This document shows, piece after piece, positions 20,457-32,200 of a stretch of 64,000 nucleotides of DNA; within the stretch, counting starts at the first letter, position 1, and every line of letters starts with the position of its first letter. The translations under genes and the position numbers were made by a program. The DNA is taken from positions 144,743 to 208,742 of the forward strand of contig JXTC01000124.1 of assembly GCA_002914845.1 (NCBI GenBank). Direction: 5' to 3'. Origin of the DNA: Trema orientale. Lineage: Eukaryota; Streptophyta; Magnoliopsida; Rosales; Cannabaceae. A model generated the notes under the pieces. It did not search any database. It was not told the DNA's origin and saw nothing but the letters and a program-made list of their open reading frames with translations.

Positions 20457-22792
20457 CTAAGCAGCAGCCTCTTGCAATTCCCTCTCTGCACGTTCCTTGA
20501 TCCTTCTCTCAAGCTCTGGCCTAAAATGCCTAATAAGACCCTGCACAGGCCAAGCAGCAGCATCACCCAAAGCACAGATTGTGTGCCCTTCAATCTGCTT
20601 GGTCAGCTCCTGAAGCATGTCAATTTCTTCCAACTTTGCATTCCCAACTTTCAGTCTTTCCATAATCATCCAGAGCCATCCTGTCCCCTCCCTGCAGGGT
20701 GTGCACTGCCCACAGCTCTCATGCTTGTAGAAGTAAGAGAGTCTTGCAATTGCATCCACAACATCAGTTGACTTATCCATTACAATAACAGCAGCAGTCC
20801 CCAATCCTGATTGAACAGCCTTGAGTGCATCATAATCCATCAGGACATCATCACAGATGTGCTTGGGAAGCAGTGGGACAGAAGAACCACCTGGAATTAC
20901 AGCAAGTAAATTGTCCCATCCACCTCTGACACCCCCACAGTGCCTCTCTATCAACTCTTTCAAAGGTATACTCATCTCCTCTTCAACAGTGCAAGGCTTA
21001 TTTACATGCCCAGACACACAAAACAATTTTGTTCCGGAATTGTTCTTCCTCCCAAAGCTGGCAAACCACTCTGGCCCACGCCTTAAAATGGTGGGAGAAA
21101 CAGCTACAGTTTCAACATTTGTAACAGTAGTGGGGCAGCCATACAAACCTGCATTAGCCGGGAAAGGAGGCTTCAATCTTGGCTTCCCTTGTTTCCCTTC
21201 GAGGCTCTCCAGAAGTGCTGTTTCCTCGCCACAAATATAAGCACCAGCACCATAATGGATATGAACATCAAAATCATAACCAGATCCACATGCATTCTTT
21301 CCCAACAATCCAGCTGCATAAGCTTCTTTTCTGGCTTTTTCAAGATTTATGCGTTCATTCACGTATTCACCTCTAATGTAGATATACGCAGCAGTAGCCC
21401 TCATACCCACACCAGCAATCAGGCAACCCTCTAATAGTTTGTGTGGATCATGCCTCATAATTTCCCGATCTTTACATGTTCCAGGTTCACTCTCATCAGC
21501 ATTGACAACAAGGTAGGAAGGACGACCATCTGAAACTTTTGGCATAAAAGACCATTTAAGACCAGATGGAAAACCAGCACCGCCACGCCCACGAAGACCA
21601 GACTTCTTCATTTCATTTACAATCCAATCAGCACCCTTGAGAACTAGGTCTTTGGTTCTGTGCCAATCACCTCTCTTCATAGCTCCTTTGAGAAAAGGGT
21701 CATGCAACCCATAAAGGTTGGTAAAGATTCGATCTTCATCTTTCAAACCGCCAAAATGGGTCTTTTCCAGAGGTGGGGGAGGTGGTGGTGGCTGTGGAGT
21801 GCTACCAGATGCTGCACCCTGTGTGCCGCCCTGGGTGCTGAACGATCTGAAGCAAGTTGCCCATTTCTCACTGTGATGCCTAGCCAAAGCTGCCCTTTGC
21901 AAGGAAATAATGCCCCTGATGGGTGCCTATGCAATAATCATGTTTCATTAGATTGGTTGAGTCGCCGAAATAAAATGTAACTACAACATACATCCTTCAG
22001 CATTCAGAGTTCAATACAAAAAATAAATGTGGGTTCAAATGATATAACATAACAGCTACAAGCGAAATTGAGAGTATGACTGCTGTATATCTGTACAAAG
22101 CAGCATCAACGATTAACAGAAGTACATTAATGTGAGAAGGAAAATATTATATCCACAACATAATTCTTTGAAAATAATTCATCCCTTAGCAAAATTTATG
22201 CTAGAATTTTCCCAAAGGCAATACTAATCAGACTGACTAGAAGATTAAACGCCTCTCCCACAATTTTTTTTCCCCAGCATTTCTGAATTAAACTTACATT
22301 TTCTAAATTTTTCTAGGAACTACATGATCCCCAGTTGGAAGAAACCACAGGGCAAGCCAAACACATATTCAAATACAGATTCATTCATCTGGGAATCAAA
22401 CTTAATCCGTAGAAAAACATTTTAAAAAAAATTCTTTTGTTAAAAAATTACTCCAGCGAACACAGCAAGACCAAAACCTAATGCAGCATTTAGATATTAA
22501 TAAGGATAAGGAAAAACAAGCATGGCGGCTCAAGGGCTCTCGTGACCAAAAATCAAAACTTCATCACACTTGATCTAACTTAAATACAGCTCCGAGGAAC
22601 CACCATTAGACCAAAATTTCGTGTCAGAAAAAAGACCAAACTGAAAACGAAAGATCAAATTAGAACCATTAGATCTACTATCAAAACAACCCTTCAAAAT
22701 CCAATTGGGGGAAACAGAAACTGAAATCGAATGAAACCCTAAAACCAAAATTGAGACATTTTGAGCTTGGAATGAAATTGATTGCGTACCAT
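20457..22792 (-). CDS. NADH dehydrogenase (ubiquinone) flavoprotein 1, mitochondrial (complex I 51-kDa subunit)
   Basis: This subunit binds NADH and FMN and carries Fe-S cluster N3 at the tip of the peripheral arm of mitochondrial complex I, where electrons enter from NADH. Coding is 22790-22792 (ATG alone) plus 20457-21926, separated by an 863-bp GT-AG intron (21927-22789), giving about 490 residues, the usual plant length. Exon 2 opens APIRGI. The N-terminus is arginine-rich and without acidic residues until the SEKW region, then SFST and a proline run, fitting a mitochondrial presequence. The FMN/NADH glycine-rich segment [16 protein letters not shown], the motif [16 protein letters not shown], the cluster ligands CGQCTPC, and a fourth cysteine about 40 residues later in HTICALGDA are all present. 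No frame break is seen. Orthologous to Arabidopsis CI51. Site II promoter elements lie upstream. Confidence 0.97.
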
Positions 22793-22984
22793 AGCGAGAA
22801 AATTTTTGCAGAGGAAGCTCGATGCAGTCACCAAATGAGGTTATCAAGGACGAAAGGAGAATTTTGAGAAGAAGAGCTCCAAATAATTATGGTCCTGGAA
22901 CCCAACACGACACGTAGCGTAGAGTGTAGTGTTTAGATTCTACTTTGGGTTCTTATTCACTTGGACTTCTTTTAGAGGTGGTTT

Positions 22985-23105
22985 GAGATTGGGCCTTAGG
23001 CGTATGGACCCTCTGATGAACCAGTCTTGCGAAACAGCCCATTTTGAAAGCCCATTTTGGGCTCCTCATGTGATTCGGACCTCTGTAATAGCAATTTGGG
23101 CTAAA
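22985..23105 (-). promoter_or_regulatory. Cluster of Site II (TGGGCC/T) promoter elements
   Basis: Five TGGGCC or TGGGCT words occur, on either strand, at 22990-22995, 23036-23041, 23049-23054, 23058-23063 and 23097-23102. This is about 200-310 bases upstream of the complex I start codon. Site II elements are known to be enriched in promoters of plant respiratory-chain genes and are bound by TCP factors. The placement fits the gene on the minus strand. Confidence 0.6.
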
Positions 23106-24340
23106 ACGATTTTATAATAGGGAAATTAGATATTATACGGTGCTTTCTGAAAAAAAATTTTAATATTATACTCATTATTTAAAATTTTTCTCTCTCCATT
23201 TTTTATCGTGAAAAATTATAATTTTAATTAGATAAAATAACATTTATAAATAAGTATTAAAAACAATACCTATTGGATTAGTGCCCATTTATATTTATAT
23301 ATACATCAATAATTTTGTTTTGAACTATTAAATATTTAGACATTTTTTAATGTGTTATACAAAAATTTATACTAAATTAATCTAGGTGACAAATGTATAT
23401 TTTTACAGAAACAAATTATAGCTTCTACTACAGTATACATGTTTTACGAAATTTTTCGTATTATAAATGTATGAATATATTTATGAATTCTTAGCATTCA
23501 CGCATATTCATACCAAATTTTTGCAAGTATTTTGCTAACTGTGTTTATGACCATTTTTTCATATAGTTTTTTTTAGAACTATCACAAAATTTATAACCAA
23601 TAGTCACAAATAATCACACAACTATTGTAAATACGAGATGTGTCTGAAATTCTCCTCCAAAAAAAAAGTACTAAACAATATGATAATGAAATCAAAAAAG
23701 TACTAAACACTATGTATCATCTCCATTTTTCCAAATACTAAATACTATCTTTAATCTTTTGTTCTTCTAAAATTAAAAAAGTACCACCTCCATTTTTCAA
23801 AATAAGAAAACAAATGATATGCCATTTGTACGATTTTAGTCGAAAGTTTAATGAAAAATATCTAAAATACACTTACAATATCTCAAAAATATGCTACTAA
23901 ACGCTTCTCCAATGTCTAATTATTCAAAAAAAAAAAAAAACAAAAACAATCACACTTTTGTTTTAGAATATAAAAAATGTTGAGATGATGTGTTTGTTTG
24001 ACAATAGTAGTATTTAAGACATTCCTTTTTTAAAGAATTGCTTTGATATTAATATCCGAAGTATTATTTAGAAGAAAAAAATTCAGACCAAATTTTTTAC
24101 CAAAAAGAGATGCGAGTTACTTTTTCTTTTTATCTTAGAAAATAGAGATTATATTTTTGGATTTTCAGAGAATATAGTTAAAACATGATATTTATGAATA
24201 ATAGTAGAAGGACGTGTGACAATAGAATGGATAAAGTACACGAATACCTATCTTCTTCAACATATTTTCATAAATATCCTTTTTTATTTTTTTTTCATAA
24301 ATACCTATTTTATACCTATTTTTTAAGAAATGTATACAAC
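23106..24340. other. AT-rich intergenic DNA
   Basis: No gene or recognisable element. The stretch is very A+T-rich with homopolymer runs. Confidence 0.4.
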
Positions 24341-24343
24341 AAG

Positions 24344-24710
24344 TATTTTATAAATAAAATACATACCATGATATATATTTTATAAATAAAAGTTATGCGT
24401 AAAAATCGATGTATATTTTAAAATTTATGCCATAGGTATAAATTCACATTATAAATATAAATCATAGGTAAAAATACGTATCACGGTATATATTTTATAA
24501 ACAAAAGTTATACCTAAAAATAAAATATTTTATAAATGAAATACATACCACGGTATATATTTTGTAAATAAAAGTTATACCTAAAAATTGATGTACATTT
24601 TAAAATTTATGCCATAGATATAAATTCACATTGTAAATATAAACTGTAGGTAAAAATTTATATTAAAAATGCATACCACATAAATTTTAAATATGAAATG
24701 TTTTCGTATA
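24344..24710. repeat. Imperfect tandem repeat, about 182-bp period
   Basis: TATTTTATAAATAAAATACA at 24344 recurs with changes at 24526, and the following 150 bases of each unit match in order (ACCATGATATATATTTTATA, AAATTTATGCCATAG and so on). There are two units, diverged by eye at roughly one base in ten. Confidence 0.75.
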
Positions 24711-27700
24711 TACCAAAAAATGGGTATTTTTGAAATAAATAAGAAAATAAATATTTGTAAAATAGAAGACACAAAAATTAGTATTGTGTGTAAATTTCTC
24801 CAATAAAACTACTCTTAATAATTACAGAATATCTGGAGCAAGTGTAAACTATTATCTACCAATATTTTAAAGGGTGAGAAAATAGATGATATCAAACGAC
24901 AGGAGAAAACTTGAGAGAGGAAATATATATATATATACACATATAGGACCAATTTAGTAGATATTTTTTTTAACATAGTTATTTTGTATTATTTTTTTAG
25001 TCAATTGAATCATTATTTAATGGATATAATAATTTGAGTAATTAAATTAAAAAAATAAATAAATACACATAATTTTATATTCTTTTTTTCTCTCTCTATC
25101 TTTTTATTATTAAAAGGTGTGTAAATGAAATGATGTCCACTTTAATCGGGTGAAAAAAATACTTATAAAAAAGGAAAAAAAAAAGAAAAGAAAAAGAGTA
25201 TCTATTGAACTGGGACTCTGAATAGGGCTATTGAATGGCATATAAGAGTTTGGGGCTTGTTTTCTTGATAGATTTTTTTTTTTTTCGAGGTAATAAATCT
25301 ATTATTATAAAAAGGTTATCTTTACAATAACAGATTAAATTGGAAGACAAAATTACTCCAATAGATAGGCTAATTTTCTAATTTTAAGACTATTCTAGCC
25401 AAATCAAATGTAACTAGTTGATTACGACATAAGAAAAAAAGGGAGAAAAATAGAAGCAAAAATGCATCCAACAGTAACCAAAACTTTCAATGCATCTGAC
25501 TCCAAAAATTAGAGATTTATGGTCAATATCCCTGACCTATAGGAGAAATCAGATACAAACCCTTCATGCTTCACAAACTTTTCATGCACAAACTCTTCAT
25601 ACTCCAAACCTTTACACTCAAATCCTTCATGCTTCACAAAGCTCCCATAGACATCATAGTTGGATCAGTTGAAGGAGTGCCACATATGCACTTGCCTATT
25701 TTTACCGAAGGGAGAGATCTACAAGTCTCCCCTCTCCCCCTTCGATTTTTTTATTAGCAATCTGTATTGAAAAAATAACATAGAGAAATATATTCCAACA
25801 AGGGGACACAATAAATTCCTAACAATGAGAAACAATAAACTCCACAAAACGAAGACAATATATTTGTCATCATTCTTAATGATTTCAGGAAAGCAGATGA
25901 TGGGTCAACGCTTGGTCTCGTTCGTCATCAATGTTTCCTCATGGAGAAAGACAAAGTATTAGTGGGATTATAATTTCTATTGATATTATTATTAATGACA
26001 AAGAAAGATAAACCATATATTGTATTATAGTATTTGAAGAAACAAGAACATGAAAACGCAAAAAACCAAAGACGAAGAAATATCAATAATAGAATGTGTA
26101 AATAATTCCTACAATTTAATTAAAAACTACTATATTCAATTATTTACGTTATTAAAGTCATCATATGAAAAAAAATTAAGAAAAAATATAGATAATTAGG
26201 TAAATGAAATATAGAGAATTTTGGATGGGAGCAAATACTTAACACAAACTTTCAAATCTAAACATAATTCTAGACAGATCAAACAAAAAATTAATAGTGC
26301 AAAAGAAAGAAAAGGCTTATATTTTCTGTGTCCTCTCATCTATGAATATAAATGTCTATATTTTCTTCTTACAAGGAGACGTCTGGTTTGGATGTCATAG
26401 TTTTGTGGTAATCATAATAGGTAATTTTTAAATTATTAATTATATTCGCACAAATGAAAGAAGAAAAAGAAAAAGAAATGCTCCAAATTTCGTAAACGAA
26501 CTAACATTCCAAAGTTAATTGACAAGATTCTTAGCGTTATTTATGGGAAATAGTAGGTTTTGAACAGTTACTACACAAGAAGATTCCAATTTAAATATGC
26601 AATCATGAAACCAAGTATATAAAGAATATAAATCAACATCCATATAAATAAATATGGATATATATATACACATATGTATACAAAACAATAAAGTTACATA
26701 AGGAAAAACAAACCGTTTGTCTTTGGATAGAGAAAACAGTTGTTTCTACAGTAGCAAATTATTAGAACAAGGAATAATAAATATAAAATAAGTAAAATTA
26801 TTGAAAAGAAGGAATAAAGAAATATTAAGAAGTGTAATTAGTAAAAACACAAAGAAAAAAAAGTTATCAAGGAAAAAAAAGGAAGAAAAAAGAAAAGACA
26901 AAATTCAAAACTGAAATAGAAAAGCCAAGAAGAAAATGACAAATAACACGAAAACTAAAAATCTTCAATTGTAAGAAAACTGAAATCATCTAACCTATTC
27001 GCTTGAGAATCTTGACCTCCAAGATACATTAAACTATGGTGAATATAATAATATCTCCTACTAAACAATTTGACACATTCTTACGGGGATTTGATCCGTT
27101 TGGATAGTGGGCGAAACTTTTCTCTTCTGATCGTTTGATAGGCTCTATAGTTTTTTCATAGATTATATCTTCTTAATTGACTCATTTAAATTATGTTTGT
27201 CACAAAAGGCACGTTTATTATTTTTTTTCTCTCAAATAAAATAACCATTTTTTTATAGCCATCTTTTTTAACGTCCGTAGTCCGCAGAATCCATTATTCT
27301 ATGAAGAAATTAACGTAATATTGTTCTTTCTTGGCATGGGAAACATCTAATAAGAAGAAGTTTCAAGTTGAATATAAAAGGCTTCAATGATTCAAAGTTA
27401 GTAACAACTTTTTTTTACTCTGTTATGTGTTATCTATCATTTTCAGAAGTCAAATGTTATAAAATGCAGACCTAGGTCCCTTGGTTTTTTTTCATTTTAT
27501 TATTTTTGATTATATTGATGTTCTTAAAGTGAAAATCTTTAACAGATGGTAATCTAATATTGAGAGAGAATTTTTTATCCATTTTATTTTTTCTCGAGTA
27601 GAGATTTGGACTAAAAACGGTTAATGTTTATTTCCAAAAAATGGTAAATGTATTTCAAGAAAGAAAGAAAGTACCGGACAAACAAAATGCTCTATCGGTT

Positions 27701-27781
27701 CGATCGGTGACCCACTCGCTGCTCTCGTGAATCTTTTTTTGCAATGGGCTTTCGAATTTTCTCAGAAAATTCAGCATTGAA
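24711..27781. other. Gene-poor AT-rich region
   Basis: No supported gene. At 25560-25640 a 15-18 base degenerate repeat related to TTCATGCTTCACAAA occurs four or five times. (TA)n-like runs occur near 24930 and 26655. No transposon boundaries were recognised. Confidence 0.4.
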
Positions 27782-27916
27782 ATGTCAAATTTTGCATCCT
27801 CTTCTTCTTCTTCGAAATCCCTAGGATCAGCGTCGCGAAACCTTCGAGCATCGATAGCACGCTTGATTTCGATGACAGAGGGTAGCCTTGGGTTTGGGGC
27901 ATGGTGGCGTTGAGAC
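27782..27916 (+). other. Short ORF in a local G+C-rich patch, possible exon remnant
   Basis: An ATG at 27782 opens 44 codons (MSNFASSSSSSKSLG...) to TGA at 27914. The patch 27690-27960 is richer in G+C than the surrounding 4 kb and is preceded by a CT-rich leader. I do not recognise the peptide. It could be the first exon of a lost gene or a chance ORF. Confidence 0.25.
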
Positions 27917-28130
27917 TTCTAATGAGTCGTCAAGGGGGCATCGTCTGATGGCGTTGTGAAAAAGCTTAACAAAGGTATGTTGGGACTTGGTTGGGACTTT
28001 AATTTTTTCTTATTTGATCTATAGATGTAGGTAATTTTTTCTTGAACCACGTTAATTATTAGAGTGATTTTGGTGTGCGTTTATTATGTGTTTTGTTAAA
28101 AGCAATCTTATAATAAGAAGATTTTCTTTT

Positions 28131-28132
28131 TG

Positions 28133-28163
<31 letters not shown>

Positions 28164-28169
28164 GAGAGG
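28131..28169. repeat. (GA)n microsatellite
   Basis: A near-perfect GA run with two interruptions of GGG type. Confidence 0.9.
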
Positions 28170-28382
28170 GTTCTTCCAACAATTTAAAGAATTGGACATT
28201 GATTCTAACAAACTTTGATGAAGCAAGAGCGTGGATTACCTTACCATTTTGTTTGATTTATTGGGTTGTTCTTGATCAATAATCAACAATATTATCAAGT
28301 ATGATCATCGCTTTTGGTAAACTTCACAGATATATCATTCAACAGCGAAAGGAAATGTTTAAGTACATCATCACAAATATAA

Positions 28383-28418
28383 ATATATATATATATATTA
28401 TATATATATATATATATT
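28383..28418. repeat. (TA)n microsatellite
   Basis: TA repeat with one phase change, in the 3' flank of NLR-3. Confidence 0.9.
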
Positions 28419-28638
28419 TAACATCAAAAGAAAGATTTTGAGGTTCTAAAAATACATCATCACAACTAGATATATACTTTGAACATGAATGTAATCAAAC
28501 ACTACGCACACACAAACGGTAAAAGCCCCAAATAATTAACACAAATAGTCTTCTCTAGTTCAATATTTCTCTTCAAAATACGATGCCCAACAAAAGTCTC
28601 TAATACAAACAACCAATGATACGCATACACTATGGAAA

Positions 28639-29208
28639 CTAAGTAAAGCCCTTGATGAGAGCCCTCACCCATTCCTCTTTCTCCCCATCAGGAAGACTGA
28701 AAAATATGTTAATGATGGCAATATTTTGGCAAATGAGGTGGGTGGCTTTAAGTCTCTCTGTCACCGTTAGAGTAGTGATCTTCATCAGCTCATCATTAAG
28801 TCTCATGAATTTTTCATTAATTTCTTGAGAAAAACCTTGTTTTAGACGATTCGTTGAGTCCTTTATTTCCCCAGCAATAACAAGTGCTGCTTCTTTAATT
28901 GCCTCCCCAATATCTCCAAAGCCAACATTTTCTGTCTTCTTCATTGGCAAAACATCAGATGATGAGATTGGAACAATTTCTGGAGCTTCTGAAAAAGACT
29001 TCGATTCGATGCCGTCCTCCGCGTCCTCCTCCTCCTCATCTCTTCCAACAGAATTCTTCCTTCCTAGCCTTTCATTACTTTCTTCTACTTCATCAGCCAG
29101 AACAATATCTAGACCGTTCATAGTTGCATCATCTTTACCAAAAATTATGGATAACTCATCATAGAATGGAAATGCCTTATCTCTAAATGGCTTTGCCTCT
29201 GGATGACT
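28639..29208 (-). other. Exon 3 of NLR-3: end of Myb/SANT-like domain and acidic tail
   Basis: The acceptor TTTGTAG|AGTCATCC leads in phase 0 into SHPEAKPFRDKAFPFYDELS, the conserved end of the domain. An acidic segment (RDEEEEDAEDG) and a helical C-terminus ending ALIKGFT follow. Confidence 0.85.
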
Positions 29209-32200
29209 CTACAAATTTTAAATTTTGGTAATGAATAAGTTAAGGACTTCTATCAATACAATTTTGAAATTCACAATTAAAAAAGAGCCTTTTGTTATAG
29301 TTATAGCATGCTTTGTAGCAACATTACCTGAATGTATGCATCCCACACTGCCTCCTTTGCAGTAACCATCTTTTCCTCCAAGTCCCAGCCAAAATCACTA
29401 CGGTTTGGTCCAGTTAACATTTCGCGGACAATGCGGAAAGATGTCTTTAAAATCTTTATCTGAGACTCGATCTGTTTTGTAGCAAGGTTAGATCCAGGCA
29501 ACTTGGGTGCCAATAATCTCCTAATAGCTTCCAAATGGCCAGACTTGAGATTATCTTCAACTTTGAACTTTCCTTTACCGTAAAACTCTGAAATGGTCTG
29601 GATAAGCTTGGAATTCTCTTCTTCAGTCCAAGTATTTTCAGTTCGTCTTAAATCTCCATTACTTGATGACTCTTTCCTGAGACCAATATGATTGAAGCCT
29701 TAGTGTAACTTTTTCATTTTTTAGTTTTTCTTTTTTTTTTCTTGAGATTATACGCAGTGTAAGTGATGCAAAAACAACAATACACATATATACTTTGTAC
29801 TACTTTCCATATGGAAAGTAGAAAAGAAAAGCTGTTGACAATATACGTTTAACTTCTGTCAAAGTTTCTATTGAGTTACACTTTAGATGGCACGTTTCAT
29901 GTACTCAAAAAGCCAGCAAGATTAGTATACATGAAGATCAAAAGAGAGAATTCAAATACCAACATGAAGAAGATTTGGCCTCACCTGCTCTGCTGCTCAG
30001 GTTCAAAAGAAATCTTATAAGGCCAGTCTTCCGAGCTTGTCGCTTCAACATATTCCCTCAATTTAGGACACTGGAAAATTGCAAAGTGCACTATGGAGGT
30101 GAGGCGATCCATTCCTTCCGGTAAAGACAAAAGTTTTGGACATTGCATGATCTCAATTTCCTGAATCCACGCCGCATTTGGCAACCACACTGGTACTTCT
30201 GTTAAGTTGGGACAATCGTAGAGTCCCAAGAATTGTAAACTCTGTTTACATCCTTGAAGCCATTTGGGAAGAGCCAGCGCCCTCGGTAGCTCTACCAAGA
30301 TGAGTTTATGGAGACTTAAGGTACCAACATTTTTGTGTTCTTCGTAGAACAAAGACAGGTTCTTGCAATAACTAATCACAAGAGTCTTCAATGCTGTGAG
30401 GCAACTCATTGAGTCGGGCAAGCACAGCATTTCGTTGCAGTGAACTATCATCAGTGTTCGAAGAGAAGTCAAGCATTGTATCCCATTCTCTGGGAAGAAG
30501 TCCTGCTGTGTAGTTATCGAAAGAAACACAAGGCTTGTACTCAGATCCTTTATGTTTCTCGGTAGCTTTTCAAGTTCAGAACATCCTTGAAGATCTAAAG
30601 ACTGCAGACTTTGCAGCTTGGAAATGGAGCCAGGGAGTTTGGTGAGTTTTGGATTCCAAGATAGGTTGAGGCTCCTCAGTCGCTTCATTCGACCAACGTA
30701 ACTTGGCAACGTCTCAAAAGAGGAATTACTCAAGTCCAACATCTGGAGATTCTTATAGTTCTTGATCAGGTATTTGTTGAAGAAGGAAGTTATGAAAGCT
30801 TCCTTTGATAGAAGTGGGAAAAGAATGGTTCGAACGCCATTTAACTTTTTTAAACAAGATGGAAATTCATCCCCGCCACCTAGTTGTCGATGATCAATTG
30901 ATAAATGTCGAACTCTGTCTCGAACATCTGCATCAGGACCTTTTATTATTAAGCACTCATTTCGGGAAACAAATAGTGCAAAATCATGGATGACATTAAG
31001 CATAGAAAATGAATAATACCATCCATGACCTTTCACATGATGAAAGAAAGATCTCGAACATAGTTCGTTGAAATATTTATGTCCAATATCTTCTAAACTT
31101 CTTTTATCATTTTTCTCCACTTTAAGGACTCCATGTGCTATCCAAAGATGAATCAGTTCCAAACTGAAGATTTCCTTGCTTTTAGGAAAAAGTGAGCAAT
31201 AAAGAAAACACCTCTTTAAGTGAAACGGCAAATCTTGATAGCTTAATAGAAGTGGAGCAAAACACTTATTCTTATATTCCTCGAGCTTCCATATCTCACT
31301 TTCTTTTACACGTCTCCAATCTTGTTCTTTCAAATTCGAGTACAGTAGGTTCCCTAAAGTGATCACAGACAAGGGAACCCCTTCGCACTTGTCATGAATA
31401 ATTTCCTCAGCAATGCGGATAAGGTTCCCATTTTTAATGTCCTGTCCTTCCTCCGAAGCACATTTGAGAAACAACTTCAAAGAATCCTCATCCGTTAGGC
31501 CTTTCAATTGGTGAAGGGTAGCGGCTCCCATACGTTTGGCTACTTCTTCATTACGTGTGGTGACAATGATTTTACTTCCTTTGGAACATCCTTTTAAAAA
31601 ACTTCTCAAATCTTCCCAATCATTCCGATCCACCTTCCAAACATCATCCAGAACAAGCAAAAATCTTCTCCCCTTTAAGCAATCTCGCAGGCGAGTTTGC
31701 ACCTGGTCATCTGTTAAATCATCGTTCTTTTCCCTCGTAGCAGAATCAAGCATCTCTTTAATTAATCTTGGTATATCAAAATCTGTGGAGACAGACACCC
31801 ACATTTTCACCTCAAACCAACGATCCACTGTGACGTCACTGCGAACCAGCCTAGTGAGCGTGGTCTTCCCCATGCCTGCAACACCACAAATAGGAATAAC
31901 GGAGACTACTTGTTGATCATTACTGTTATTTGCCGCCTGATCAATCAAAAGATTTATTATCTTTTCCTTGTCAACCTCTCTGCCAATAACCATTGTATCA
32001 TCAATGAATGAGTAAACCTGCCTTCTGTTCATCCCAATTTTATGTTTTTCTTCTGGTCTAGAGGTGAGACCAAAGCGTCCACAATCCTCAGCAAGTTTAT
32101 TTAACCTCTCCCTTACATCCTTTATAGTGTGTGCAAGGTTCAGACTGAAAAAAAGTGGATTAGAGCGCGAAACAAAACGCCGTACCTTTCTACAAGTACT

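Noticed and set aside
20857..21980. Plus-strand ORFs opposite the complex I gene
   Set aside because: Shadows of the conserved coding strand.
28639..29676. Separate Myb/SANT gene downstream of NLR-3
   Set aside because: The first Myb exon has no in-frame start, an in-frame TAA lies in the intron just upstream, and the NLR donor joins it in exact frame. A fusion explains the sequence better, though transcripts should confirm.
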